From contig OX387192.1 in assembly GCA_947561395.2 (NCBI GenBank), positions 3,968,001 to 4,032,000 of the forward strand: a stretch of 64,000 bases of DNA, read 5' to 3'. Below the pieces are notes generated by a model. That model saw only the letters and a list, made by a program, of their open reading frames with translations. It was not told the DNA's origin and did not search any database. Position 1 is the stretch's first letter, and each line of letters begins with the position of its first letter. Made by a program: the position numbers and the translations under genes. The stretch comes from Buxus sempervirens. Taxonomy: Eukaryota > Streptophyta > Magnoliopsida > Buxales > Buxaceae. This document shows, one piece after another, positions 27,201 through 39,200 of the stretch.

Positions 27201-30200
27201 ATTCGGGGGCCGTAAGCTTGATCTCGAACCGGATGATCTTTCTTCCTTGTGATTGTGATTTGTCTTCTCCTTTCTCAAAGTATAAATTCGATAAAGAGAA
27301 AACGGGGTAGATTTAGTGTAGACTTGAATGAGTTTCTCCAACTCTCTTTGAATTTCTACAGAGTTTCTCTAAGCTTTAAGCAAGTCTTCTAGAGCTTGAA
27401 AGGTGTCTTCTTCTCATTGAGGTCATCTATTTATAGGCAAAGGTTATGAGCACTTGCCTTAATATGAGGCTCTCTTTTGATTGAGAATTTCCTTATGAGG
27501 GTGTGTCTCATTTGGTAGCAATTTGAATTTGATTGAGCATACCATACTGAGAAATCTCTTTGCTTTGATTTTGGCATTCATTTGAATATTAAATTATTTC
27601 TTAATATTCTATGCCATTTGTGGGGTTGTGACTTTCCTTCTTCGAATCATCACAATTTTGTTACCAAAAGACATCGATTTTGTTTTAGTAACAAATATAA
27701 CCCATATCTTGCTCTGTGGAGCCCATTTGAAGTTCATGAGTTGGATTTGTAGGATGCTTGTCTTGACCCGTATTCCATAGTTTAAGGGTCGAACCATCAT
27801 TTTGTTTAACCCGGCTTATTTGTTTGGTTAAGCCCTGGCCTTGGATTTGATCTCATTTACCAAAGTCAATTATTTGACTTTGTCAAATTTTTGACTTGAT
27901 GACACAAAAATTTTAGTGTCTACAATGACATTTCAATCCCTTACAAGATTCCACAGCAGACGCCCAATATAGGATAAAACTAAGTGAGTATTTGAAAAGA
28001 GCATCCCGAGATCTTTCCTTATTCTCAAAGATCCTGTTATTCCATTCCTTCCAAACTGCCCACATCATTGCCCCCAGTGTTAACCTCCAAAAGGCCTTGA
28101 AAGGAGAGTCTCCTTTTGAGATCTTCCAACATAAAAGAAGTTTAGAAACGTCTTTAGGCTAAACCCAAGCCACACCAAATCTGGCTAAGAACTCATTCCA
28201 AATTCCACTTGTGACTGGGCAATGAATAAGGAGGTGATTGACTGACTCCGCACCAGCTTTACAAAGACAAGATCTATTAGGAAGCTGCCATCCTCTCTTC
28301 ATCAAATTATCCAAAGTCAAGATTTTCTCCAACACCGCTGTCCACAAAAAGAAACCTACCTTTTGATGGGAGTAGGGGTTGCCATAACAGTTTATGGACC
28401 TTGAAATTGAGATTTCTCTTGCTAATATACCCATAGAGGCTCTTCACTGAGAAAACCCCATCACTGCTCCTTGACCAGCTCATGAAATCCTGATGAGAAT
28501 CAAAATCATTCCCATTGATGCACTCCAGAAACTAGGACAATCCTTCCAACTCCCAATCAAACATACCTCTTCTGAACTGCAAATTACATTGTGTGCCTCC
28601 CACTCCTTGGGAATACAGGTCTGCAACAAAGGCATGTGGGGCTGTGGATATACTATAAAGCGTAGGATATTGATCCTTAAGAGCTCCACCAGAACACCAA
28701 AGATCCGACCAAAACTTAACCCTATCTCCCCTCCCCACCTGAAACTTCACTCCTGCCTCAACCAAGGGAGACAATCTGCATATGGGCCTCCATAAGTTGC
28801 AACCAATTCTCCCATTCACCTAATCTAGGAGCCACCTTGTCTCATCATAACCATACTTAGCAACTATTAATTTCCTCCAAAGACTATTTACCTCATGGCC
28901 AAATCTCCAACACCACTTCGCCAAAATGGCTCTATTGAAGAGCCACAAATTCCTTATTGCCAAGCCACCTTCATCCTTTGGGTTACAAACCTCCTTCCAA
29001 GAAACCTGATGATATTTATTGGACTCCTCCCCTCCTGCCCATAAGAAATTCTTCTGTAACTTCTCAATTGCCTCTAACACTAATTTTGGGGCTAATAAAA
29101 CACAGAGCATATAAGTTAGGTGGTTAGACAAAGAACTCTTGATCAAGACCATCTTACCACCTTTAGATAAAAGACTCCCTTTCCAAGCCGACAACTTCTT
29201 TTTCAACCTCAATAAAGTTGGTTCCCAAATTGATTTAGATTTAAAAGATGCCCCAATAAGAATTCCGAGATAAGAAGTAGGAAATGACCCCAAAAGACAC
29301 CCTAAAAGATCACAAAAAAGAGAAGAATTTCCACTTCCTCCAACATCAAAAAGTTCACTTTTCTGTAAATTAACTCTCAGGCCCGAGAGAGCTTCAAAGC
29401 AAGTCAAAATTGATCTTACCACAAGAACTTGGGAAGCTTGCGCCTTGCAAAAAAGCATAGCATCATCCACAAAAAGTAAATGAGAAATAGATAAAGAGCC
29501 TCCTCCCAACTTCACCCCTTCAATAAGCCCCAAATTTTCCACCCTTGCCACCAGTCGACTTAAAGCCTCCATAACCAGCAAGAAAAGTAAGGGGGAAAGG
29601 AGATCCCCTTGTCTCAAGCCCCAAGATGACTGAAAGAAACCAGCCGCCACTCCATTAACCAAAACAGAGAAAGATGCTAAAGAGACACACGCTTCCATCC
29701 AGGATCTCCATTTGGCCCCAAATCCCATCCTCCTCAGAATATACCATAAAAAAATTCCAATTCACATGATCTTATGCCTTCTCAATATCCAACTTGCACA
29801 ATATCCCATCAACACCCTTTCTTTGAATGGAATCTACGCATTCACTAACAATCAATACACCATCCAAAATTTGCCTCCCCCCTATAAATGCATTTTGATA
29901 GGATGATATAACATCCGGAAGCACCTCCCTCAATCTTTTAGCTAGAACTTTAGAAATTATTTTATAGAAACTCCCAACCAAACTAATGGGCCAATAATCT
30001 CTCAATGATGCCGCACCTTCCTTCTTAGGAATGAGGGAAATAAAAGTGGCATTCAAACTCCTTTCAAAATGAGATGTATTATAGAATTCTTGAACTGCTC
30101 TCATGAAATCAACCCGAATATGGCCCCAACAAAGCTTGTAGAATTTGATAGTAAAACCATCCGGCCCTGGGGCCTTATCTCCTTCCAATTCCTTGATAGC

Positions 30201-33200
30201 CTCCAACACCTCTTCTTCACCCAAGTGCCTTTCCAACATATCCCTGTGAAAATCTGAAATCAAGTCAAACTCCATACCATCCAACAGAGGTCTAACATGA
30301 ACTTTCTCTATGAAAAGGTCTTCAAAGTAAGCTGTTGCTGCCTTCTAAATTTCATCTAGCTCTAGCAATAGGGACCCATCCACCTCCAAGTGGTCAATGG
30401 AATTTGCTCTCCCTCTAGCTGAAGCCATCCTATGGCAAAAACCTGTGTTTTTATCTCCAGCCTTGAGCCATAAAGCCCTTGATTTCTGCCTCCAACTGAT
30501 CTCCAATAATGATGCAGGCTTCTTGAAATCTAACTTCAGGCTTCCCATCTCCTTCCACTCTTCAAACAACAAGGTCCCTTCCTCTTCAGACTTTTCTAAC
30601 TCCTTTAATCTTGCCATAATAACCTCCAGATTCTCATCAACTCTACCAAACACATCTCTATTCCACTCCTTAATTTTGCATTTTAGCGCTCGTAGTTTCC
30701 TGGAGAACACAAAAGAGCCTGACCCATTAAAATCCATCTCACTCCACCATTTTCCCACCAAGTCAATAAAAGACTTATCTTCGAACCACATGTTCTCAAA
30801 TCTAAAGGGCGATGCTTTCTGAAACTCATTTTCACTTGTGAACAATAATGGGGAGTGATCAGAAACTGATCTAGGCCAAGCAAAGACGCTAAATTTGGGA
30901 AACGATCTCTCCCATTCCATAGACACAAGAAATTAGTCCAATTTAGAGAGATTTCGGGAAAGCTGACTTTTAGACCAAGTGAACCTAGAGCCTTTAAGAG
31001 GAACATCAATCAGATGGCAACTTTCAATAAAGGAAGAAAAGTCAGACATGACTTTAGAACAACTCCTCCCACTTGATCTTTCTTCCGGAAATCTAACTAC
31101 ATTAAAGTCACCTCCGATACACCAAGGAGTTCCCCCTATTCCCCTTACCTCCGATAACTCCTCCCAAATTAAACTTGACTTTGAGTGGTCATCAGGCCCA
31201 TAAACAGCCAAGAAAAGCAACAGCTCTGAGCTAACCGAAAGTTTCAACAAAACAGATAAGGAACACCAAATCCCCCAACTGAGTCCTACCATCCTCCTCA
31301 GCCGAGATGCAACGAGCGGAAGAAGAAGAGTTATTAGCCTGGACAGACGCCACAAGAGGAGACGAGGAAGAAAGAAGGGGGTTTGGAGAAATCTCTTCAA
31401 ACAGATTACCCAAAAACTCTTCTTCATTAGGGAGATCGAGAAGACTTTGCTTACCATCCTTCCACAGTTCAAATTCTGCCGAACCTTTCATGACCTTTGG
31501 ACAAGACTTTAGCCATAATCTTATACAAGCTAGTAGTACGACTTATGGGCCTGAATTCTGTAATCCCTACTGCCCCAACTTTCTTGGGAATTAGAACAAG
31601 GAAAGTGGCGTTTGTGGCCTTATGAATAATGCCATTCCTGTAAAACTCCTGGAACACCTTAATCGTATCCTCCTTAACAATCTCCCAATTATTTTTGAAG
31701 AATTCTATTGTGAAACCATCGGGCCCAGGCGCCTTATCCCCTTCCATCTCCCATAAAGCTTCCTTAATCTCCTCCATCTCAAACCCTCTTTCAATCCATC
31801 CGCTCATCTCCTCATCTAGCTTTGATTGGTTGCTCTCTTTTAATTTGAAGTACAACTCTTGCTCAGATTTGTAAAGATTGGCATAGAATTGACAAAGAGA
31901 CAAACCAATTTCCTCATTATCCTCAATACTTCTTCCATCCACCTCCAGCCGCAATATTGAATTCTTTATTCTTCTCCCATTTGCCATCCCATGGAAAAAC
32001 GCAATATTCCCATCTCCTTCCTTTAACCATCTGATCCTTGATTTTTGCCTCCAATGCATCTCCTCATATTTCAAAATCCTTTCCAAGGATGCTTTAACCT
32101 CCATTCTTCTTTCCCTATGAAGGGGAAAGAAACCTCCAATGCATCTCCTCATATTGCCCCAACTAACATTACTTGAGTTCATCCTAGAAAAATGAACAAC
32201 CTTTCAAGGTGCCCAAATCTTGGTTTAGATGGCAAGAAACCCCAAATCCAATATCTACTATTCATCAAAGCTAATCCTTCGAGCACAAGGTGAGAGAACA
32301 AAAGAATAATTGAGGTGCAAAAGAAAGACTTGAACCCAATTGTAGATAGCTGTAAGTATGGTTTCTCCTTGAGATTATGCATCAAAGAAATTCTCAAATT
32401 GCTAGCTTAATTATATCTTGGGAGATGGGAAATAAATATTCTCTCCCTCTGCTCCATTAAAAGAGGAGTCCCCATTAGATGTAGGGCCAATATCAAACTA
32501 AATTTGGGTGGCGGATCCATCGGATATAGAGGAGAGTTAGCATTGGTAGTCTTATTGGATATCATCATGGGCACGCCATAACTGTCTTGTCTGAACATCG
32601 TGGTAGACGATATTCCAGTAGATCTGAACCCTTCACTCATATTAAAGGTTTGAAAATAGTCAAATATTTCTCTAAATTCAACATCATCCAGGTGGACACT
32701 TTATTTCATTGAGTAATAGATCGGTCAAAGCCATTTCAACAATATGATGCACAAAATCTAAAACAAAGTTATGAGTTACTCCCACCAAAGCTTAACTTTG
32801 AAAGGGAGTTCACGCAAACACATTTCTTCATATTTTTTTCCTGGGGTTTTATTTCTTTCAATATCAATGTGCACAACAATTTCTCTTGAATCATTTAGCA
32901 CAAAACACATTTTCAGTAAATAATCAGCAATTTGAACATGTTCTTTACAAGAGTTACCATCTTCATACAAAGCCTTAGATTCTTGATTCTCTTTAGTAGC
33001 TTTAAGGTCAAAAACTATGAGATCTGAATCAAACTTAAGAAACAATGATTCATCCACATATGATTTACTTGAACAAATTACGGATGTTAGGGACAGTTTT
33101 TGAAAGTTAGTAAAACCTCAATTTTCAAAATCGCTTAAATGGCATATGCAAAGGATAGCCTTGGGTGGGGGTTCAATGGTGCATGTTTGTCATATTTTGG

Positions 33201-36200
33201 TTTGTTCAGAGTTAGTTTTCCCTGCTCTTTATTTTTTCGGGCTATTCCCTCCTCCGCTCTCCTTTTTCTGGATTTGGTTGCCTTTTGTAGTTTTCTATGT
33301 TGAATTCTTGTTTACATTTTTTATATTTCCCTGACTCAATAAAAATTCACTATGTATCCAAAAAGACAACACCTTGAATGTTGTCTTGTATTACTATATG
33401 TATTGGGCATTGCTAATCCCAAGCTGAAATCAAGAAGCAAGGTCACCTCAGGTTGGCAACCAGTCCAAAACTTGAGATAATATCTTATAAAATGGATCTT
33501 TTTCTTTTCTTATTATTTAAGTATCTTATAACATGAATTTTGAACCATAATCTTCATCTTACGCTAGAGTATCATCTGACAGCAACAAGCTACAGCAGAA
33601 ACCAGTTGTAGTAACAAGCGAGAAAGCATGATCAACACAGTCCTCCATAAACAATCACACTAGTAAGAAGAAAACGTTGTCACATAAAAGTGGATGAACA
33701 TGAATATAGTTCAGTCCAGAAAGTAGGTTTCACCGAGCTACTTAGAATGTAGGGTCTTTTCTGGGTAACAGGATAAAGTTAATAGATATAATGAAGAGAA
33801 GGAAAACAAATGTATTGCATCTGTAAGAGATGAAAGGAGAGACAACGCAAAAGAGGTTACTGAGTATAAACACTAGCGCACAAGGAGTGATAGCTATAGA
33901 AATAGTATAGGAGTTAATGGTAGATTAATCCCAAAATAAAATTTATTTTTCAAGCCATTAATCCTCCTTCCTAGTTCTTACTAAGGCCTGCATAAAAGCC
34001 ATGATATTGACAGGTAATTCTGCCTCCACGTGGCTAATTTTTTATGGCTCTCTCCAGGATTAATTCTCACACCAAAATAGAAATGAACTCCAAACCCAAC
34101 AGCCATATAAGTAGGCAATGTGGATGTGCCGCCATCCTCAAGTTAAACCTAATCTCCTCCACATTGTTCACACCCTCTACTACAAAATCTCACTTTCTTA
34201 AGATTAACTTTCTACCCAAAACTGCCTTAAAATGGCATATGGTTCATCTAATCATTCTTATTTGATCATGAAAAAGTGCAAGGAGAGAAATGTGTCATAT
34301 GCAAACTGCAAATGACTGACAGGAGGATCTTCAATGCCCACAAAATGTGTCATATGCATGCAATTTGACCAATACTCCCTCCCTGCCAAGCAACGTACAA
34401 AGGCCTGACATCCTTCCAACCATTATTTATAGAAATATTGCTTGGCAGGGAGGGAGCATTGGTCAAAAAATTTGACCAATACTCCCTCCTTACCAAGCAA
34501 CCTACAAAGGCCTGACATCCTTCCAACCATTATTTATAGAAATATTGTTGGGCTCCATCACTACGTGGATAACAAAAGCTTCATCCTTTCATCCTTGTAA
34601 CTGCCATCTTACATTCCCTTAGTCCACGATAATAAAATGGCAAACAAAATAAGTGCATGACATCAGTATTCCCACACTCATAGCCTGCTTTGAGCTTTTA
34701 CTACTAACACTCTGACCAGAATATAATGCAGTGTTCTTCTGCAGTTGATCATGGGACTTTCAGATTTATGATTTTACTGACTTGTCTCTAAATGAAATTC
34801 ACCTGCAGTCTAAGCTGGCAATCTGCAGCAGGTTAACAATTGACTAAAATCCAGCGTCCCTGATGTATGTATTAAATTTGGAAGCTCCACAGCCTCGACA
34901 ATTAACATAAAAATCAAGTATATCGCATATCTTTGAGGAAAATAAATGCAGTTTCAGTTCAATGACTAACTTATACCACTAAAATATGGTAAAATTGTTA
35001 AGGTTAGAAGTTTTATGACCATGTTTTTCATAATCAATGATGAGATGCAGTATAAGTAACATTTCCATTTCAATATGTAATGAGATAAATCTGAAATGAT
35101 TCTTTGTAAATGAATATGTCTGCTTCGCAAAGCAGTTCTTTTAGTGAACAACAAAGGGGAAAGGAAAAGAAAACATAAATGATATATTGTAGGGTAGCAT
35201 ACAATATCTACAGACTATAGCAACTACCAGTGCATGAAGCACTAAAAATATTTACATATGCTTGATTGGGTATATTAAAATAACAACATTTAGATGAAAA
35301 ACCTGTTGTAAATTTATTCTGTATAGATCAGGTGAAGAAGCAGCACAGAACAAGTCACAAGACCAGCAATCATATGCAATATCTCTTCCCATCCTGTCAA
35401 TGATAAAGAGAGAAAACCAGAGAAACAATCAAAACACCAGAAAATAAAAAAATTAACAATGATAAGGGGCCAAATCCAGAGATGACCATTCAAAGGAAAT
35501 GGAGAGTGCACAAAAAATCATTAAAAACCACTATTAAAAGTATAACCAAGTAGAAAATTTGTAATACTAATATTAGAATTAGTATTTTATGAGGCTCATA
35601 CTTAGAAATGTCTATTGATATTCTCCTTCAAAGAAGTTTTATCCATATGCACGAGTCAATACATTATCTACTAAATTCCTTGATCCAATCAGATGCCACA
35701 AATTATGATTGTATTCCTATAAATATATTATGATACATCAAAAAGTCACATAAACGTTATAACTGCAGAATTGTTAAGGATGTCTTGGTTTTAACATTAT
35801 AACAGGTGTGCCTTGATCGGGGAGTTCAGATCAGTTTCTATAACTGAGATAATTTGGAACTGCTCTAGTATGTTATTCTTGGATTAGCTACAGGTCTGCT
35901 GTGCACTGATGTGATCATAATGGTCTTACATTTATTTTTTCACTCTTCTTACCCACATTTCATGGGTCCTTTGTACTCTCCTTTCATGATATTAACAAAA
36001 TTTTCATTAATCATCAGAAAAAAGAAAAGTCAATAAAACAAACCCTAACAAAGTCTACAAAATTGCAAGGCTTGAAACATATTCCATAGAAATTTTAACA
36101 GTCATGACTTTCCCCATACATGAAGCAGTGATTCATTTTTCAGATCTCACATTTGCAATTTCAACTTCAGCCAATAAACAATGTATAAGAAAAACTTGAG

Positions 36201-39200
36201 AGTTGAGAATTCAGATAACAATTTTGACTCAATATCAATGGTGACTTAATCTGCGTGAAGATGACAAAATACAGCAAGTAGCTTCTTAACACAAATATAG
36301 TGTAATCTCTGAGAACGAACAAACCTTGGAATCCGCAAACTATAGTGACTTCCATATTTTGCATGAAAGTATACAGAACGATCAGCGCATAGAAATGCAA
36401 TCTTTGAATAATCATCAGACAACACCTATTTTAACCAAACACCAATCAACCAGTATCCTAAAAAAGATGAGCTATATACAGAATAAGCAGCAGCAAGCAT
36501 CAACAATAAATAAATTGAGAACAAGAGTAATAAAGTAACGAAGAAAAGGAGAGAAGAAAAAATAAATAAATATAACTCAATTCAAATTAAACTAGCAATT
36601 TAGCACAAATAAAGTACTGAGAACAAATAATTATTTCAAGCAATCCTAATTCCTAAGACAAGGATGTAACTGGAGCAACAACGAGTCAGATATATAAAAT
36701 AGGAAAAAGAAACATTAAATAACACAACAATGCATGTTCCAACAGGCACAAGGTTGGGAGAACCAAAATAAAATTGACCCAATCTACGGAATATGTAAAA
36801 GAAAACAACCTTATAGAGAATTAACCAGAAAAATGTCTTGAGGTTTTGTCAAGGTGACAGAAATAACAGAAGTTGTGAGGTACTTGGACCAAGATAGACG
36901 CAAGACTCTTCTGTGTCACAATTTCTTTTCAAACTAAATTGTTTATTAAAAATGGAAATTTATTAAAATATTTAGAATGTATACACAGATGTACACATTA
37001 AAAACACACAAAAAAACACTGAAAAAAAACTTAGGGAACAAGAATTGCCACAACATTGTTTACTTTTATCTTCCCGTACACATTGATGCAAAAAGGTTTT
37101 CTGGTCTTTCAACAGGTTAAATGATTAAAAACGGATTTTTCTGCCAGAAAGGAAGATGGGATTGCCAATTTAAACCATCCAACTGAAATGGGCCCTCTGG
37201 ATGGGCCCTGTGGACTACAAGGGGTGAGTTCTTGGCATTTATTTGAATCCAGGGTGTATGTGCCCTGTGTTTGTCCTCCCCGTGTATGTTTCCATGCAAA
37301 GTCCAAGGCGCAGGGGAGTGTTGAGATATTGTATTCGTTGTATTTGAGCCCTCTTATATACATATTTATACCTTCACTTATCAGCTTAAGCTTTTAGGTG
37401 CAATGGTTGTTTAACAAAGTTATATAATATCATCAATCCATACATCTGTTTCAGCATTGTTTGGAAGATTGCCATTTGATCAACTTTCGGCATTTTGGGT
37501 GGTTTGTCCTAGATTTCAGTTCATCTTTTTGACTGATTCAAGTAACACAACTTATCTATTTTTTTTACACAATCACAAATAAAAAGCAGCCCGCTTTTAC
37601 TTTACCTAATACAAGTCTCAATTTGCATATCACAGGGAAAAAGGGATTTTATGCGTCTGACAAAAAAATTCACCATCAAACACTGAAAAAACAAATTACA
37701 TCCTCACATACTTAAAACAAATGTCTGAACAGCAATTCAAGTTGAAGATACTGATTTTATCATACAGCAGAAAAAAGTAATAACAGATATTGTCAGCTAG
37801 GAATGCCAAATGACTACAAAATCTACTAAAGGATTGTTCCAAAGGTCTCAAAAAGATGGAAAAAACTGTTAAAACACTAGATAAGGTTTTAACAAAAATC
37901 ATTTGCAGTCATGAGTTTATGGTGAAAACACTATATTTCATTAAAATCAACATATTATGCCTCCAAAATAAAAGGACGCATGGATGATGGGCCCCGTTGC
38001 ATGAGTGCACATTCAAGCAACCTGATTTGCATACTCATTTTTCCAAAGTATGGTTCTGATAGAAAGGGTAAGGTGATTAACCCAAATGGGAAATGTCAGT
38101 GATCCAGTCCATGGAAGGCTATTGATCCACCCATCTCTTGGTCAATTTTGGTTCTCAAGCCAAATTCCGGAAGGATTTTTTCTTTTTTCTTTTTTTTTTT
38201 CTTTTCCTTTCTTCTTCTTCTTCATTTATTTATTTTTTTTTTCTTGGTGTGTGTGTGTGTCAGGTGTTGGGGTTGGGCCATCACGGGGGGTAGCTCCCTA
38301 GAATCTCATCCTCAGGTATTCAAGCTGGTCTCCAACAGATTTTTCCTTGTTTCAGAAATTTCGTCTTCATCTCTTAAGGGTCTTCACTGGAACCTTTCAT
38401 TCAGATGAGACTCAGAAAATGGTCTTATTTGACATTTGTTCAGGAATTTTGGAAGGAAAACAATAGCAACATGGTGTTTTTAAGTTATTTCTAAGTTAGT
38501 TGAGGATTCTGAAAGGAACAAAATCACAAGGTGGGTTTTTAAGGTGAGGACAGCTGGCAAGTTGTGCTCGGGTATTGGATGGATGCCTTTTGACCAAACA
38601 TCTCATCCGAAAGAGATCAAAGTTGCTATATGGAAGGATATTTTTTCAGAAAACCAGAACTGAATTTCATATAACTAAATCAACACCACAGTTCCTTTTT
38701 TTTTTTTTTTTTCTTTTGTAAGAATTAGGTAAAACCCTTTCCACCACACCATATCCCTCTAACATTTAATGGAAAATAACAATACAATCAAAATTTTCAT
38801 CAAGAAGACAAATTGCAACCAATGCAAATTAAACCAGTGACTACCTGAAAATCAATTATCTCTGAAACTAAGTGTCTTTCAAACTTCAATGACAGCTCGT
38901 TCAGCTCATAAACTTTCACTTGTGGTGGATAAATACCTGAATTTCAAGAAAAAAGCAGCACAATAAACATAAGAAATAAAATATTAAACCATCAGGGGCT
39001 TCTCGGCATGATATTAACTTATTAAGCATATGAGCCGGAAATAAAGATCATGAACATTCAATTACCTGAAGCAATGAGAAATTGTCCATCCCAACTTGCC
39101 TTAATTCTGGTTGTTGCAGTCTCAAACCTCAAATCCTGGATCAAATCCACTCTTTGCAAGTAATCTAATCATAGAAGACATTAGAAATAATAACAATCAG

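Larger units (their letters stand above)
26832..31495 (-). mobile_element. LINE-D, 5'-truncated L1-type LINE nested in LINE-C (carries solo LTR)
   Basis: Minus-strand LINE of a different family from LINE-C, with its 3' poly(A) (T run at 26832-26840) inside LINE-C ORF2. It keeps the tail of ORF1 ([20 protein letters not shown]), fused by an internal deletion near 31260 to mid-endonuclease, then RT and C-terminus. No clear target duplication: the LINE-C codons for roughly nine residues at the insertion point are missing. Confidence 0.88.
24470..32160 (-). mobile_element. LINE-C, 5'-truncated L1-type LINE (carries nested LINE-D and solo LTR)
   Basis: Bounded by a 17-bp exact target duplication and a poly(A) of about 14 A. 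Own sequence is 31496-32160 plus 24470-26831; the middle is LINE-D. It lacks ORF1 and the endonuclease and starts within ORF2 just before the RT. Same family as LINE-B by protein ([31 protein letters not shown]). The first about 21 bp at its 5' end duplicate a segment about 60 bp downstream. Confidence 0.92.
2590..35302 (-). other. NOL10 intron 5, about 32.7 kb, filled with transposons
   Basis: Defined by the donor after exon 5 and the acceptor before exon 6; both flanking exons are unambiguous NOL10 coding sequence in consecutive order. The interior holds a hAT relic, inverted copia LTRs, at least five L1-type LINE copies or fragments, a solo LTR and a hairpin repeat. Elements occur on both strands. 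The 2590-3750 part has no recognisable element; a short open stretch of about 50 codons on the minus strand near 3160-3320 is not recognised. Confidence 0.85.

Noticed and set aside
34044..34265. 73-residue plus-strand frame in intron 5
   Set aside because: Shadow of a degenerate minus-strand LINE fragment.
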